Part shown: piece by piece, positions 1 through 8,720 of the stretch
Layout of the letters: every line of letters begins with the position of its first letter
Numbering within the stretch: position 1 is the first letter of the stretch
Source: Paenibacillus methanolicus
GTDB lineage: Bacteria > Bacillota > Bacilli > Paenibacillales > Paenibacillaceae
Assembly: GCF_008124765.1 (NCBI RefSeq)
Contig: NZ_VNHS01000008.1
Coordinates: 186,001-250,000 of the forward strand
Length of the DNA: 64,000 nucleotides
Reading direction: 5' to 3'
Translations under genes and position numbers: made by a program
Notes under the pieces: model-generated
Seen by the model: the letters and a program-made list of their open reading frames with translations, nothing else
Told to the model about the DNA's origin: nothing
The model's database searches: none

Positions 1-500
1 CGGGCATGAAGGTCGCGATCATCGGCGGCAGCAATTCCGCCATCGACGCCGCGCTGGAGCTAGAGCGAGCCGGCGCGGAGGTTACCGTTATCTATCGGGG
101 GGATTCGTATTCCCCTAGCATCAAGCCATGGGTGAGGCCGCTGTTCGAGAGTCTCGTCGCCAAAGGTAAAATCGCCATGCGTTTCCGTTCGCAAGTGACC
201 GAGATCGGCGCGCTTCACCTTATCCTTACAAGCGAAGGTCGCTCCGAAAAGCTGGACAACGATTTCGTGCTCGCGCTGACCGGCTTTCATCCCGACCGCG
301 GCTTCCTCGCTTCGGTCGGCGTCACGATGGAGGAAGAAGGTTATCCAACGTTCAACGACGCGACGATGGAGACGAACGTGCCGGGCATCTACCTCGCCGG
401 CGTCGTCGCCTCCAGACGCGAAGCGAACGAAATTTTCATCGAGACGGGTCGCTTCCACGGCCGCAAAATCGCCGCAAACTTGCTGGCTGCCCGCCGTTAA
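1..500 (+). CDS. ypdA: YpdA-type flavoprotein disulfide reductase, C-terminal part (5' truncated by window edge)
   Basis: Only the C-terminal ~165 residues are inside the window; the reading frame is open to the left edge, so the ATG at position 6 is internal and the FAD-binding N-terminus is missing. The visible part opens with a Rossmann dinucleotide-binding signature (VAIIGGSNSAIDAALEL), has the ALTGFHPD segment, and ends with an YLAGVVASRREANEIFIETG block typical of the YpdA branch of pyridine-nucleotide disulfide oxidoreductases. In bacillithiol-using Firmicutes YpdA reduces oxidised bacillithiol with NADPH; that role is inferred from family. A hairpin with a T-run follows the stop codon. 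The alternative is a general thioredoxin-reductase-like protein. Confidence 0.8.
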   Translation, partial: GMKVAIIGGSNSAIDAALELERAGAEVTVIYRGDSYSPSIKPWVRPLFESLVAKGKIAMRFRSQVTEIGALHLILTSEGRSEKLDNDFVLALTGFHPDRGFLASVGVTMEEEGYPTFNDATMETNVPGIYLAGVVASRREANEIFIETGRFHGRKIAANLLAARR

Positions 501-506
501 CTCCAA

Positions 507-530
507 GCCGCCGATCTTCGGCGGCTTTTC
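507..530 (+). terminator. Rho-independent terminator after ypdA
   Basis: An 8-bp perfect stem (GCCGCCGA/TCGGCGGC) with a 3-nt loop is followed by TTTT, 6 nt after the ypdA stop codon. Confidence 0.85.
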
Positions 531-623
531 GGCATGCTTGGCGAATGCCTGCGCTAGAACCGAGATCGCGTCAACGAGTCAAGCCCGCTTCAATCTACAG
601 GGTATCGATCCGCATTGATCGCC

Positions 624-2033
624 TTATTTCATCGCCTTGCGCAGCAGCCCGATCCGGCTCTTGTCGCTCGGGTAGCGCATCGCTAGATCGAAACGGGTCG
701 TCTGTTTCAGCACGCTTTTGCGATGGGAGAACGTATCGAAGCTGAATTTGCCGTGATAGCTGCCCATTCCGCTCTCGCCGACGCCGCCGAACGGCAAGTT
801 CGACGTGCCTAGATGCATCAGCGTGTCGTTCACGCAGCCGCCGCCGAAGGAGATGCGCCCCAGCACGTCCCGCTCGATCGCGCCATCTGCCGTGAATAGA
901 TAGAGCGCAAGCGGCTTCGGCCGTTCGTTAACGGCGTTAATGACCTCGTCGATCCGATCGTAGGTTAGAATCGGCAGGATCGGTCCGAAGATCTCGTCCT
1001 GCATAACGGGCTGTTCCCAGGTTACGTTCTCGATCAACGTCGGCTCGATCTTCAGCTTCCCGCGGTCATAGCGGCCGCCGTGCGCAACGGTGCCGCCCCC
1101 CTCCAGATAACCGATAACCCGGTCGAAATGCCGCTCGTTGACGATCTTGCCATATCGTTCCGACTCGATCGGATTGTCGCCGTAGAACTCCCGGAAGGCG
1201 TCCTTCAATGCCTTGACGAACTCGGCTTTGACCGCTTCGTGGACCAGCAGATAGTCCGGCGCCACGCACGTCTGTCCGGCGTTCATCAGCTTGCCGTATG
1301 CGATTCGCTTCGCCGCCAGCTTCAGATTGGCGTCGCGGTGGACGATGCACGGGCTCTTGCCCCCCAGTTCCAACGTGACCGGGATGAGCCGTTTCGCCGC
1401 CGATTCCATCACCGTCCTGCCGACGGCGACGCTGCCCGTGAAGAAGATGTAATCGAACGGCTGCGCAAGCAGCGCGCGACTTGCCTCCACGTCTCCCTCC
1501 ACGGCCGCCGCGAATGCCGGATCGAACGCCGATTTGAACAGCTTGGCAAGCACCGCCGACACGCGAGGCGTCAGCTCGGACGGCTTGACGATCACCGTAT
1601 TGCCCGCGGCGATCGCGCCGATGATCGGCGCGATCGCCAACTGGAACGGATAGTTCCATGGCGCGATTACGAGCACGGTGCCGTAAGGCTCGGGCATGAT
1701 ATAGCTCTTGGCCCCGAAGAACAAGAGCGGCGTCCGGACTTTCTTCGGCTTCGCCCACTTGCGAAGCCGCTTAATGGCCTCGTTGATTTCCGTATATAAC
1801 AGACCGATCTCCGTCATGAATGCTTCGTCGGCCGCTTTGTTCAAATCGGCATACAGCGCGTCCAGAATCTCCTGCTCGTAGGTTTTGACCGCGGCTTTCA
1901 GCCGGCTCAGCTGCTCTTTGCGAAATTCCAGCGACAACGTCCGGCCCTCCGAGAAAAAGCGCTTCTGCTTCTCGACGAGCGACGAGATATCGTTGGCTTG
2001 ACCTATTAGTTTCCCGTTATGTGCATCGTTCAT
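624..2033 (-). CDS. Aldehyde dehydrogenase (class 3-like, YwdH type)
   Basis: A 469-residue NAD(P)-dependent aldehyde dehydrogenase, oxidising aldehydes to carboxylic acids in the cytoplasm. Family landmarks are intact: the APWNYPF oxyanion-hole segment with Asn127, the general base Glu222 in LELGGKSP, and the catalytic Cys256 in [11 protein letters not shown]. The short length and lack of an N-terminal extension fit the class 3 / fatty-aldehyde group to which Bacillus YwdH belongs. The ATG at 2033 is preceded by GGGAGGGAAG. The gene stands alone between two terminator hairpins. The substrate cannot be told from sequence. Confidence 0.92.
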   Translation of the reverse strand: MNDAHNGKLIGQANDISSLVEKQKRFFSEGRTLSLEFRKEQLSRLKAAVKTYEQEILDALYADLNKAADEAFMTEIGLLYTEINEAIKRLRKWAKPKKVRTPLLFFGAKSYIMPEPYGTVLVIAPWNYPFQLAIAPIIGAIAAGNTVIVKPSELTPRVSAVLAKLFKSAFDPAFAAAVEGDVEASRALLAQPFDYIFFTGSVAVGRTVMESAAKRLIPVTLELGGKSPCIVHRDANLKLAAKRIAYGKLMNAGQTCVAPDYLLVHEAVKAEFVKALKDAFREFYGDNPIESERYGKIVNERHFDRVIGYLEGGGTVAHGGRYDRGKLKIEPTLIENVTWEQPVMQDEIFGPILPILTYDRIDEVINAVNERPKPLALYLFTADGAIERDVLGRISFGGGCVNDTLMHLGTSNLPFGGVGESGMGSYHGKFSFDTFSHRKSVLKQTTRFDLAMRYPSDKSRIGLLRKAMK

Positions 2034-2079
2034 GGTTCTTCCCTCCCGCTTCTTCTCTTAGGTGCTTTTCCTCCAAGTA

Positions 2080-2127
2080 TACAACAAACCCTTGCCACCC
2101 CCAAAGTGAGGATGCGCAAGGGTTTGT
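2080..2127 (-). terminator. Terminator after the YdjC-type deacetylase gene
   Basis: A 12-bp perfect inverted repeat (ACAAACCCTTGC at 2084 and GCAAGGGTTTGT at 2116) lies 15 nt downstream of the deacetylase stop. On the minus strand it is followed by TTGTTGTAT, a moderate U-rich tract. Confidence 0.75.
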
Positions 2128-2141
2128 CGCGATTCGTCGAA

Positions 2142-3053
2142 TTAACCTTTCGCCCGCTGCAGCTCCCGCAAATCGCGCCAGCGGACGGGCAGAATGCCCT
2201 CCTCCGCGATCGTGCGCCGAATATCGGGGTCCCGGAACAATTCCATCTCCATCCCCCGCCTCAGCGGCTCCCCGTGAAAAGCCATCAGCTCGTCGGTCAC
2301 GAGGGACGGATGGATGATCACCTCCGAGACGCCCGGGTGCAAATTGCGCAGCAGCGCGATCATCTGCGCCTTGAACGACTCGTACGTCTCGCCGGGCGCG
2401 CCGCGGAACGGCAGACCCAGCAAATAATCCAAAACGACGACGCCCTTCTCGTCGGCGAGTTGCGCCATGCGTCCGGCTTGACTGGCAAGCTCCGGCGGCG
2501 CCACCTGGCCATCCTCTAGCAGCAGGTTACGCGGCAGCCGGAACGGAAGTCCGTATTCCTCGCACACCTCGAACACTTCCTCGATGAAATGCCGCCCGGT
2601 CTGAATGCCGTATAGGCTGCCCATATGGTTATCCGCGTGCGTCAGCTCCACGCCGAGCGCCAGCGCCATCTCGATCTGCGCCACGAGCTCCAAGCGCACC
2701 TCCGCCGGATCGGCGAACCGCTCGAACGACTTCGCGTCTTTATGAAAATACCCTTCGTCGGTGACGAGCGACTGCGTGGAGCCGCCTCGGAATACGGGTC
2801 CCCATTTGACCGCGTCCCATTCGCTCGTGAACGTCAAATGGACGCCGACGTCCAAGTGGCGGTGGCGGGCGCTCCACAGCGCCGCCTCCCTCGCCCAGCC
2901 GCATGGCGTCATAAGCGTGGCCGAAGAGACGATCCCGTCCGACAATAGCGATTGAATGCCTTGATTCACGGCGTGACACAATCCGAAGTCGTCCGCGTTG
3001 ACGATGAGCAACCGGTCTTGAGGCCCGAATCCGAGCCGCTCAGCTGTAGTCAT
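2142..3053 (-). CDS. YdjC/ChbG-family carbohydrate deacetylase
   Basis: About 303 residues with the YdjC (ChbG/HpnK) fold. The signature VNADDFGLCHAVNQGI near residue 20 supplies the acidic metal ligand pair, and the later THADNHMGSL motif supplies the histidine ligands. Members remove acetyl groups from N-acetylated oligosaccharides such as chitobiose; the substrate here is unknown because no sugar transport or PTS genes adjoin. The ATG at 3053 was chosen because GGAAGGGAG lies just upstream. The frame remains open for 25 more residues, but that extension has no such site and does not look like the family. Confidence 0.88.
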   Translation of the reverse strand: MTTAERLGFGPQDRLLIVNADDFGLCHAVNQGIQSLLSDGIVSSATLMTPCGWAREAALWSARHRHLDVGVHLTFTSEWDAVKWGPVFRGGSTQSLVTDEGYFHKDAKSFERFADPAEVRLELVAQIEMALALGVELTHADNHMGSLYGIQTGRHFIEEVFEVCEEYGLPFRLPRNLLLEDGQVAPPELASQAGRMAQLADEKGVVVLDYLLGLPFRGAPGETYESFKAQMIALLRNLHPGVSEVIIHPSLVTDELMAFHGEPLRRGMEMELFRDPDIRRTIAEEGILPVRWRDLRELQRAKG

Positions 3054-3179
3054 TGGATGGCTCCCTTCCAAGCAAAGGATGAAGTGGGATCTCTTACGAC
3101 CGATTATATGGCGGAACTTGCATTTCATACCCGCCGCCTCAAGCCGAACAATCGCTGAGGAGACATCCGTCGACGCCGA

Positions 3180-4190
3180 TCAGGTTAACGTTTCATGCAG
3201 GATACGATTCAGTTCGCCGCGGTTGCGATCGATCCACTCGCATACGAAGCTTGTTCGTCTAATCTGTCCGCGCCATACGTCGAGATCGTCCGCGCCGTCC
3301 GCCAGCCTTCCGGCAAAATGAAGGAAGACGTCCATCATGCGCAGCTGCATCAGCTCCGGAAGCATGTCCGCCTCCTCCGCGTTCAATCGGACCGCCGTAC
3401 CGAAGCCCTCGCAGAACAGCCGGATCCGATGAAGCGCGACCTCCGTGTCCGGTCCCGGGAACTCGGCCAAGACCACGGCAAGCTCCATCGCGCGGACGTC
3501 GATCGTCGCGAACTCGAAGTCCAGCAGCCCAACGATCCGATCGCCGGCAGCCACGCTGTTCGTAAACACGATATCCCCGTGAATCCATTGATGCGGCAGC
3601 CGCGCCGCGCGAGTCGCGGCCGCTCTCAGTTCGTCCCGAAGACGAATCATCGCGTCGATCCGTTCCCCTTCTTCTTCGCGCAGCCCCTGCGAGCCGGCAA
3701 GTTCGGCAAGACGGTCGCCCGCCATCGCTTGATGCGTGACTTCGAACCGGTAATACGCGTCGTAGAGAGGTTTCGCGTCGATCTGCTCGGCTGCTAACCG
3801 CGACGACAGCTTGCCGGCAGCCTCGCCAAGTCCGCGAATATGCGCCGGATGATCCGGACTCGGCCGACAGCCCTCAATATAATGGTATAATGCGGCTAAC
3901 TTGCCGTCCGGGCCTTTGGTAACCGTGCTGCCCTCCCGGTTGAGCACCGGCTCTGGAACCCGCAGTCCCATCTCCTTCTCGCTTAGCGCCAGCAGCACGG
4001 CATGCTCGACCCGAACGATCGCCTCGTCGCGATGGTTGTCGTACACCCGAAGCACATACCGTTCATCACCGGCGTAAATCATGCGGGTCGTGTTGTTCAT
4101 CCCGCTCTCTTCCCGTTCCGCCCGCCAAGGGCTCGTCCACTCGTATGCATTCAAAAAAGCGGCGAATTCGCCGCTAGTCGATCCGTTCAT
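3180..4190 (-). CDS. Aminoglycoside phosphotransferase (APH)-family kinase-like protein
   Basis: A 336-residue protein of the APH/choline kinase/homoserine kinase II superfamily. The catalytic loop is visible as HGDIVFTN (His204, Asp206, Asn211) and the metal-binding segment as LLDFEFA (Asp224). The N-terminal nucleotide-binding lobe includes a YVLRVY strand. ATP-dependent phosphorylation of a small molecule is the expected chemistry, but substrates in this superfamily range from homoserine and choline to fructosamines and antibiotics and cannot be assigned here. No resistance-cassette context is present, so an antibiotic role is unlikely. The ATG has CGGAGG 4 nt upstream. Confidence 0.85.
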   Translation of the reverse strand: MNGSTSGEFAAFLNAYEWTSPWRAEREESGMNNTTRMIYAGDERYVLRVYDNHRDEAIVRVEHAVLLALSEKEMGLRVPEPVLNREGSTVTKGPDGKLAALYHYIEGCRPSPDHPAHIRGLGEAAGKLSSRLAAEQIDAKPLYDAYYRFEVTHQAMAGDRLAELAGSQGLREEEGERIDAMIRLRDELRAAATRAARLPHQWIHGDIVFTNSVAAGDRIVGLLDFEFATIDVRAMELAVVLAEFPGPDTEVALHRIRLFCEGFGTAVRLNAEEADMLPELMQLRMMDVFLHFAGRLADGADDLDVWRGQIRRTSFVCEWIDRNRGELNRILHETLT

Positions 4191-4349
4191 GCTGCCTCCG
4201 TATCGTTCGTTGTATAAGAATAAAAATGGTTAATGCTATGAAATGAAGACGTTGACGCGTTGCCAATCTTCTGCGGATAGCCAATGGCGTGCGTCGTCAA
4301 ACAAATCGAGTCGTCCCAGATCCGTCAATAGCCTGGCTGCAAAGATCAA

Positions 4350-5030
4350 CTATGCGCGGTCGGCTTCCGCTTCCAACTTCGCCAGCCGGCTGCTCAGCGT
4401 CTCCCGCCAGCTTGCGGACAACGCCGCCACTTCCAGCACCTTCGCGATCCCCGCCGCATCCTTCTTGTCCGTATGCATGACGCGGTTCGCTTCCTGCAGC
4501 GTGATGCCCGCCGAATCCCGACGTTCCAACAGGAATGGATCGCCGGCTCCAACCTCGCCCTCTTCCAGCACGCGGAAATAAAACCCGGTATAACCGTTCT
4601 CCTGCACGCGAACAGGCAGCTCCGGCAAGCCATGCTTCAAGCCCAGCTTAAAGCACGGCTGTCTCGGCTGGCTCACTTGAACGAGCGCCGTACCTACCCG
4701 CAGCACGTCGCCGATCCGCAGCGCGTCCTCGGTTAACCCCTCCGTCGTGAAATTCTCGCCAAAGGCACCCGGCTCCACCGGCTTGCCCCACGCTTCCTCC
4801 CAATAAGGGAAATGCGCCAGCGAATAGACGCAAACCGCCTTGTCCTCGCCTCCATGATGGACGAGATCGCCCTGCCCGTCGCCGTTCAGGCCGGTCTTGG
4901 TCAAGAATAACCTTCCTTCTGCAGGCTTCTTATTGATGCCGGTCTGAATTTCTTTGCTGCCGTGCATGACGGCCACCGGCAGCGCAACGTTCAGCGACAC
5001 CAGTGTACCCAACCGCTCAACCATTCGCAC
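4350..5030 (-). CDS. MOSC domain-containing protein (YiiM-like)
   Basis: A 226-residue MOSC-domain protein. The hallmark conserved cysteine is Cys126 in SQPRQPCFKLG, preceded by HHGGEDKAV and PGAFGENFTTEGL, both characteristic of the YiiM branch. MOSC proteins bind molybdopterin cofactor or transfer sulfur, and YiiM-type proteins act on N-hydroxylated compounds; the exact role here is inference. The start at 5030 is GTG, 5 nt after GGGAG; an ATG two codons later (5024) is equally possible. The gene stands alone. Confidence 0.88.
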   Translation of the reverse strand: MRMVERLGTLVSLNVALPVAVMHGSKEIQTGINKKPAEGRLFLTKTGLNGDGQGDLVHHGGEDKAVCVYSLAHFPYWEEAWGKPVEPGAFGENFTTEGLTEDALRIGDVLRVGTALVQVSQPRQPCFKLGLKHGLPELPVRVQENGYTGFYFRVLEEGEVGAGDPFLLERRDSAGITLQEANRVMHTDKKDAAGIAKVLEVAALSASWRETLSSRLAKLEAEADRA

Positions 5031-5106
5031 TCACTCTCCCGCTTCTCGATATCGTCATTATAGTCTGCACAGGAAAGAGTTGGCAATCCCGCTGCTAGAC
5101 CGGAGA

Positions 5107-5138
5107 GCGATGATGCGGCGACTTTCGGGCATCATCGC
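5107..5138. repeat. Perfect 10-bp inverted repeat (hairpin)
   Basis: GCGATGATGC and GCATCATCGC are separated by 12 nt. The hairpin lies between the permease gene and the MOSC gene, both minus strand. There is no clear U-tract, so it may be a weak terminator or an mRNA-stabilising stem. Confidence 0.6.
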
Positions 5139-5276
5139 CTTCTCGGCGAATTAGCCACCTGGAAGTCAGGCTGAACTACGTCCCCCCCGCGCGACTCGCG
5201 CGAATTCGCCACGACTTTCGGTTTTCCGATGCCTTCTTGTCGAAACGCCGCCGCTCTTGTTGCTTCTTGCGCTTCC

Positions 5277-5302
5277 CCGGGAAATGATCGATCATTTCCC
5301 GG
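5277..5302. repeat. 26-bp perfect palindrome downstream of the permease gene
   Basis: The 26 bases read identically on both strands (centre TCGA at 5288-5291; outer arms CCGGGAAATGA). It begins 20 nt beyond the permease stop. RNA would fold into an 11-bp stem with a tetraloop, but no U-run follows on the minus strand, so it is either a termination or processing hairpin or a protein-binding site. Confidence 0.7.
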
Positions 5303-5322
5303 ATTATTGCGGAAATTTTCTT

Positions 5323-6963
5323 TCAATTCGATGAATGGACCCCGTGCGCATTCCGCTCCGATCCGCTTCTCGTGGCAGTCAACGGCGGACGCTGCTCTTT
5401 TCCGCTTTTCTTCAACCGCAAGGCAGCGGTCAGCGAGAGAAGCAGTCCAGCGACTCCCAGAATAGACCAGGTCATCGCGCTCAGAAACCAGGCTATGCCT
5501 CCTAACCAAGCAATCGCCCATGCTGCGGTTAACCGCTCCGTCCATGGCTCTATCCGGCCAAGCCGCCATGGGCCAGACAAGATCGCGATGCCGCTGAACC
5601 GCGCGGCGCATCTGCCGCCGGCCACGATCGCCAATGCCGCATGCAGCAGCAAGAATGCAAGCAGCATCGGCTGCACCGGCAGCGCCGATTCGCCGCCTCG
5701 CGCGTGCACCATCAGCACCGATAAGCTAATCATGGCGCAGCCGACAACCGTGACTGCAAGCGAGCGTGCTTGCCCCTTGCGCCTAGTGACGATCCGGAAT
5801 CGTTCGCCCATCAATGCGGCACGCTCCCGCGCCATGGCGTCCCACGTCCGCGCGATGGACGCCAGGTTGCCTGCGCCCGAGAACAACGTGGACATAAACA
5901 CGATAACGGCTACCGCTGAATACAATTTCGACGCGTCGCCGCCTATTATGGCGTTAATTCCCGTCAGGAGCCCCCCCGCTTCCGGCGAGAACGGGATTTG
6001 CACGAGGAGAATCGCGAAGAATAAATAGCCAAATACGACCGCATACGCCGTCGACAAAAAGATCGCCCATGGCGTATGGACGCGCGCATCCGCCGTCTCC
6101 TCTGTCATCGCCGCCGCCCTTTCGCCGCCGATCATCCCTCGGTACAGCAGCAGCAGACCGAGCAGCACCGATGTTGCGTCCGGACTTGCGGCCATCACAT
6201 CAACCGGATGCTTTTGCTCATAGATCATTTGGATCGGCCAGTAGCCAATCTCCCCCGAACAAACCACAATGGCAATAACGATGAGCATGGTCGCAATCTC
6301 CAGCCATGCCCCCGCAACGAACAGACGGCCAAGTCGAACCGGGTCGCGCGCGCCCGTCCAAGATTGCACAGCGAATAAAACCGCTAACAAGGCATATTGG
6401 CCAATGGGGGACGCTTCATAACCGAACGCTTCAGACAAGGTCATATTGAGCCAAGATGCCGCAAGCACGTTCGATACGGCATACAGAACGGCCTGCCCCG
6501 CGATATGCAGCCCGCCCGCCAACACGCCCCATCGGTTGCCCAAGATCGACGAAACCCAATGATAAACGCCACCGGTAGATGGCATGCCCGAAGCCGACGA
6601 TGCATAGATACATGCCGACAGTACGGCGAACAAGCCGATAACCGGCCAACCGATGCCGAGTACGGCAGGCCCTCCTTGCGCGACCGCGGGCAAGAGCAAC
6701 CAGCACCCGCACCCGATCAACCCCATTCCCGAGAACGAGAAGCTAAAGGCCGCAAAACCGTTCATTCGTCCAATCTGCTGCCGGGCTTGTCCCTGTTGGT
6801 ACAAGCCATGCTTGTCTCCCGCTGCGCGTCTAACGTCGTGCGAAATGTCGGGCAGCGGCCGCTGAAGCGCGGACGCGGCATGCCTTTGCGCCAGATTTCC
6901 AAGCAGCAGCGCGGCGACGCATACGCTTATGAAGAGCGAAAAACCAACAAACACGGCCGACAT
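5323..6963 (-). CDS. APC-superfamily amino acid permease
   Basis: About 546 residues with roughly twelve hydrophobic segments. Features typical of amino acid/polyamine/organocation permeases are GMGLIGCGCWLLLPAV in the first core helix and SASGMPSTGGVYHWVSS, the conserved G-GG-Y-W motif of helix 3. A non-canonical hydrophobic helix (residues ~2-22) and a polar stretch precede the APC core, giving an extra N-terminal segment. The start at 6963 has AGGGGGTG upstream; the frame is open for 59 more residues, but those overlap the neighbouring small gene and look non-coding. Transport substrate unknown. It lies downstream of the receiver/small membrane protein pair and may be co-transcribed. Confidence 0.85.
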   Translation of the reverse strand: MSAVFVGFSLFISVCVAALLLGNLAQRHAASALQRPLPDISHDVRRAAGDKHGLYQQGQARQQIGRMNGFAAFSFSFSGMGLIGCGCWLLLPAVAQGGPAVLGIGWPVIGLFAVLSACIYASSASGMPSTGGVYHWVSSILGNRWGVLAGGLHIAGQAVLYAVSNVLAASWLNMTLSEAFGYEASPIGQYALLAVLFAVQSWTGARDPVRLGRLFVAGAWLEIATMLIVIAIVVCSGEIGYWPIQMIYEQKHPVDVMAASPDATSVLLGLLLLYRGMIGGERAAAMTEETADARVHTPWAIFLSTAYAVVFGYLFFAILLVQIPFSPEAGGLLTGINAIIGGDASKLYSAVAVIVFMSTLFSGAGNLASIARTWDAMARERAALMGERFRIVTRRKGQARSLAVTVVGCAMISLSVLMVHARGGESALPVQPMLLAFLLLHAALAIVAGGRCAARFSGIAILSGPWRLGRIEPWTERLTAAWAIAWLGGIAWFLSAMTWSILGVAGLLLSLTAALRLKKSGKEQRPPLTATRSGSERNAHGVHSSN

Positions 6964-7030
6964 AGCAAGGCACCCCCTATTTGACTGTATGTCGCATAGG
7001 GCCCCTCCAGCACAAAAAAGCTTCGCCGGA

Positions 7031-7321
7031 TTAAGACCAGCGAAGCAGGGCGAACATCGTTGCGGCGGCGAACGAAAATACGAGCACGTGCATGGCAAGA
7101 CGCTTCCACTTGCTCCTTGCCGGCAGCTTCCATAAGGCATAGACGTTCACGACGGCGATCGCAAGCAGGTACACGAGCGCAATGACCGCGCCGCGCAGCT
7201 TCTCCGCCTCCGTGGAAGGCGCCATGAACCCATAGATCAACATCGTCGCCCCCACCGCCACGTAGGGGAACAACAATCCGAAAATGAAATGCGCGAGCGC
7301 GCCGATCCACAGCCTGGCTAT
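7031..7321 (-). CDS. Small membrane protein, possible ATA start
   Basis: A ~96-residue hydrophobic protein with three or so predicted helices (LWIGALAHFIFGLLFPYVAV, ALVYLLAIAVVNVYALWKL, HVLVFSFAAATMFALL). I do not recognise a family. AAAGGAGG overlaps the stop codon of the upstream receiver gene and sits 8 nt before ATA at 7319-7321; the next in-frame initiators are CTG at 7312 and TTG at 7276, and the TTG start would cut the first helix in half and lies far from the ribosome binding site. An AUA start is therefore the best-supported reading, though unusual. Tight coupling to the receiver gene suggests a shared role at the membrane. Confidence 0.6.
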   Translation of the reverse strand: MARLWIGALAHFIFGLLFPYVAVGATMLIYGFMAPSTEAEKLRGAVIALVYLLAIAVVNVYALWKLPARSKWKRLAMHVLVFSFAAATMFALLRWS

Positions 7322-7335
7322 AGTACGCGCCTCCT

Positions 7336-7929
7336 TTACCCGTTCAGCCGGGCCAGCACGCTTTGTTTGACATCGTCGATCTCGAAAGGCTTGGTAAAGA
7401 AAGTCGTTACGCCAAGCTTGCGGGCGGCATCGAGCTTCAGCGGATCGCCGTAAGCGGTAATCATCGCGACGTCGACGGTCCGGTTATAAGCGCGGATTGC
7501 GGTCAGCACCTCGATCCCGTCCATGTCCGGCATTTTGAGATCGAGCAAAATGTAGTCGACCCGCTTCTGTTGGAGCGTCTCGATCGCCGACTTGCCGTGC
7601 GAGAATTCGAACACGCGAAGCCCTTCCAGCTCGAATACCTCGCGAAGCAGCATGCGAATCGCGGTTTGATCGTCGACGATCATTACCGTGGGCGGCCCGT
7701 CTTCTTCGATGACAGGCGCTGCGGAATTCGACGACGCGTCCACATGACCCGCTTCCGACGCTACGGACCGCGAAGAGAACGACGGACCGAATTCACTCGA
7801 GTCCCGATTATTTAATGATGTTAATCCGTCTTGCCTCTCGGCAGGCCGACCGGCGCGTTTACTACCGGCTCTCCGCCAAATGAACAGCGCCGCAAGGACG
7901 ATAAGTAGGATGATGAAGATGTAGAGCAT
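7336..7929 (-). CDS. Membrane-anchored Spo0F-like receiver-domain protein
   Basis: 197 residues in three parts: an N-terminal transmembrane helix (about 2-18, then RR), a Ser/Asn-rich polar linker (about 20-78) and a complete receiver domain (80-197). The phosphorylation site is intact: acidic pair Asp86/Asp87 in IVDDQ, phosphoacceptor Asp130 in ILLDLKMPDMDG, Thr158 in MITAYG and Lys180 in TKPF. The domain resembles Spo0F (VDDQ-x-IR, KPFEIDDV), which is normally a soluble single-domain phosphorelay protein. There is no output domain, so it presumably relays phosphate or binds partners at the membrane; that is inference. No histidine kinase adjoins. Confidence 0.85.
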   Translation of the reverse strand: MLYIFIILLIVLAALFIWRRAGSKRAGRPAERQDGLTSLNNRDSSEFGPSFSSRSVASEAGHVDASSNSAAPVIEEDGPPTVMIVDDQTAIRMLLREVFELEGLRVFEFSHGKSAIETLQQKRVDYILLDLKMPDMDGIEVLTAIRAYNRTVDVAMITAYGDPLKLDAARKLGVTTFFTKPFEIDDVKQSVLARLNG

Positions 7930-8014
7930 GGTGATGTTTCTCCTTCATGCGGGCGCTGCTGACGCTTTATCAGCGCGCGTACTTTAAGTGAACATTAACC
8001 GCGGCCTTGGATCG

Positions 8015-8650
8015 TTAATCGTTCACGATCATCGGGGCAAGCGGCCCGTTCGGATTCACGATATCCGCCAGCTCGAACACCGAGATTGGGAAATAAGGGA
8101 ATCCGAACGCATACGGAGCCAACTCGTACAGGTCGAAATAGATGACCAGCGCGCGGTCCGCCACATAGAACGACTGATTCGGGGCGATGCTTACAAACTC
8201 GCCTAATGTGGCGATTTGTCTCTCCGTAATTTGCGCTTTAATCCGTTCGGACAACCGTTTCACGTAGGAGCTGCCCGGTTTGAACAGCTCCGCGAGCGAA
8301 TAACGCTTGCCCGTCCCGATATGGAACGTCAGCGATTTCTGTAGCGTAAGCCCGTGCGCGCCGCCCGTATAGGCATAGTTGAACAGCGATAAACTGAGAA
8401 TGCTTTTCTCGTTCGTCTTAAGTTCGAAATAGCCTTGCATCTCGGCCCGCGGATCGTCGAGCGATCCTTGGTCCGCCGCTAGCTCGCGTACCTGCTGGCG
8501 AATGGCGGCGTTAATCGCGTTGCGAGCGCCCGCGTTCTGTACGCCGCTTACGACCGGGATCCACAATTCTACCTTGGGGAACGTAATTCGGGATGCTTGC
8601 ACGTGAACCGGAAATTGAAATGCCATCCTGCATGACACCTGCCTGCTCAT
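8015..8650 (-). CDS. DUF3298/DUF4163 (RsiV/PdaC-type) domain protein
   Basis: About 211 residues. The C-terminal two thirds resemble the DUF3298 fold found in RsiV and PdaC: YAYTGGAHGLT, RYSLAELFKPGS, and a final block with FYVADRALVIYFDLYELAPYAFG. No signal peptide or transmembrane helix is visible, so unlike RsiV and PdaC this copy looks soluble or exported by an unrecognised route. The ATG at 8650 has GGGAAG 9 nt upstream; ATG 8626 is an alternative with a poorer site. Function unknown; lysozyme or peptidoglycan sensing is known only for relatives. Confidence 0.75.
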   Translation of the reverse strand: MSRQVSCRMAFQFPVHVQASRITFPKVELWIPVVSGVQNAGARNAINAAIRQQVRELAADQGSLDDPRAEMQGYFELKTNEKSILSLSLFNYAYTGGAHGLTLQKSLTFHIGTGKRYSLAELFKPGSSYVKRLSERIKAQITERQIATLGEFVSIAPNQSFYVADRALVIYFDLYELAPYAFGFPYFPISVFELADIVNPNGPLAPMIVND

Positions 8651-8720
8651 AATGAAATACTTCCCATTATATGCAGGGCGCATGCCCGTGGTTCAACGCT
8701 TCGTTCGGTTAACGCAGCGA

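Noticed and set aside
3180-4190. Antibiotic-resistance aminoglycoside phosphotransferase
   Set aside because: The APH fold is shared with metabolic kinases, the local context is housekeeping, and no resistance-type neighbourhood or mobile element is present.
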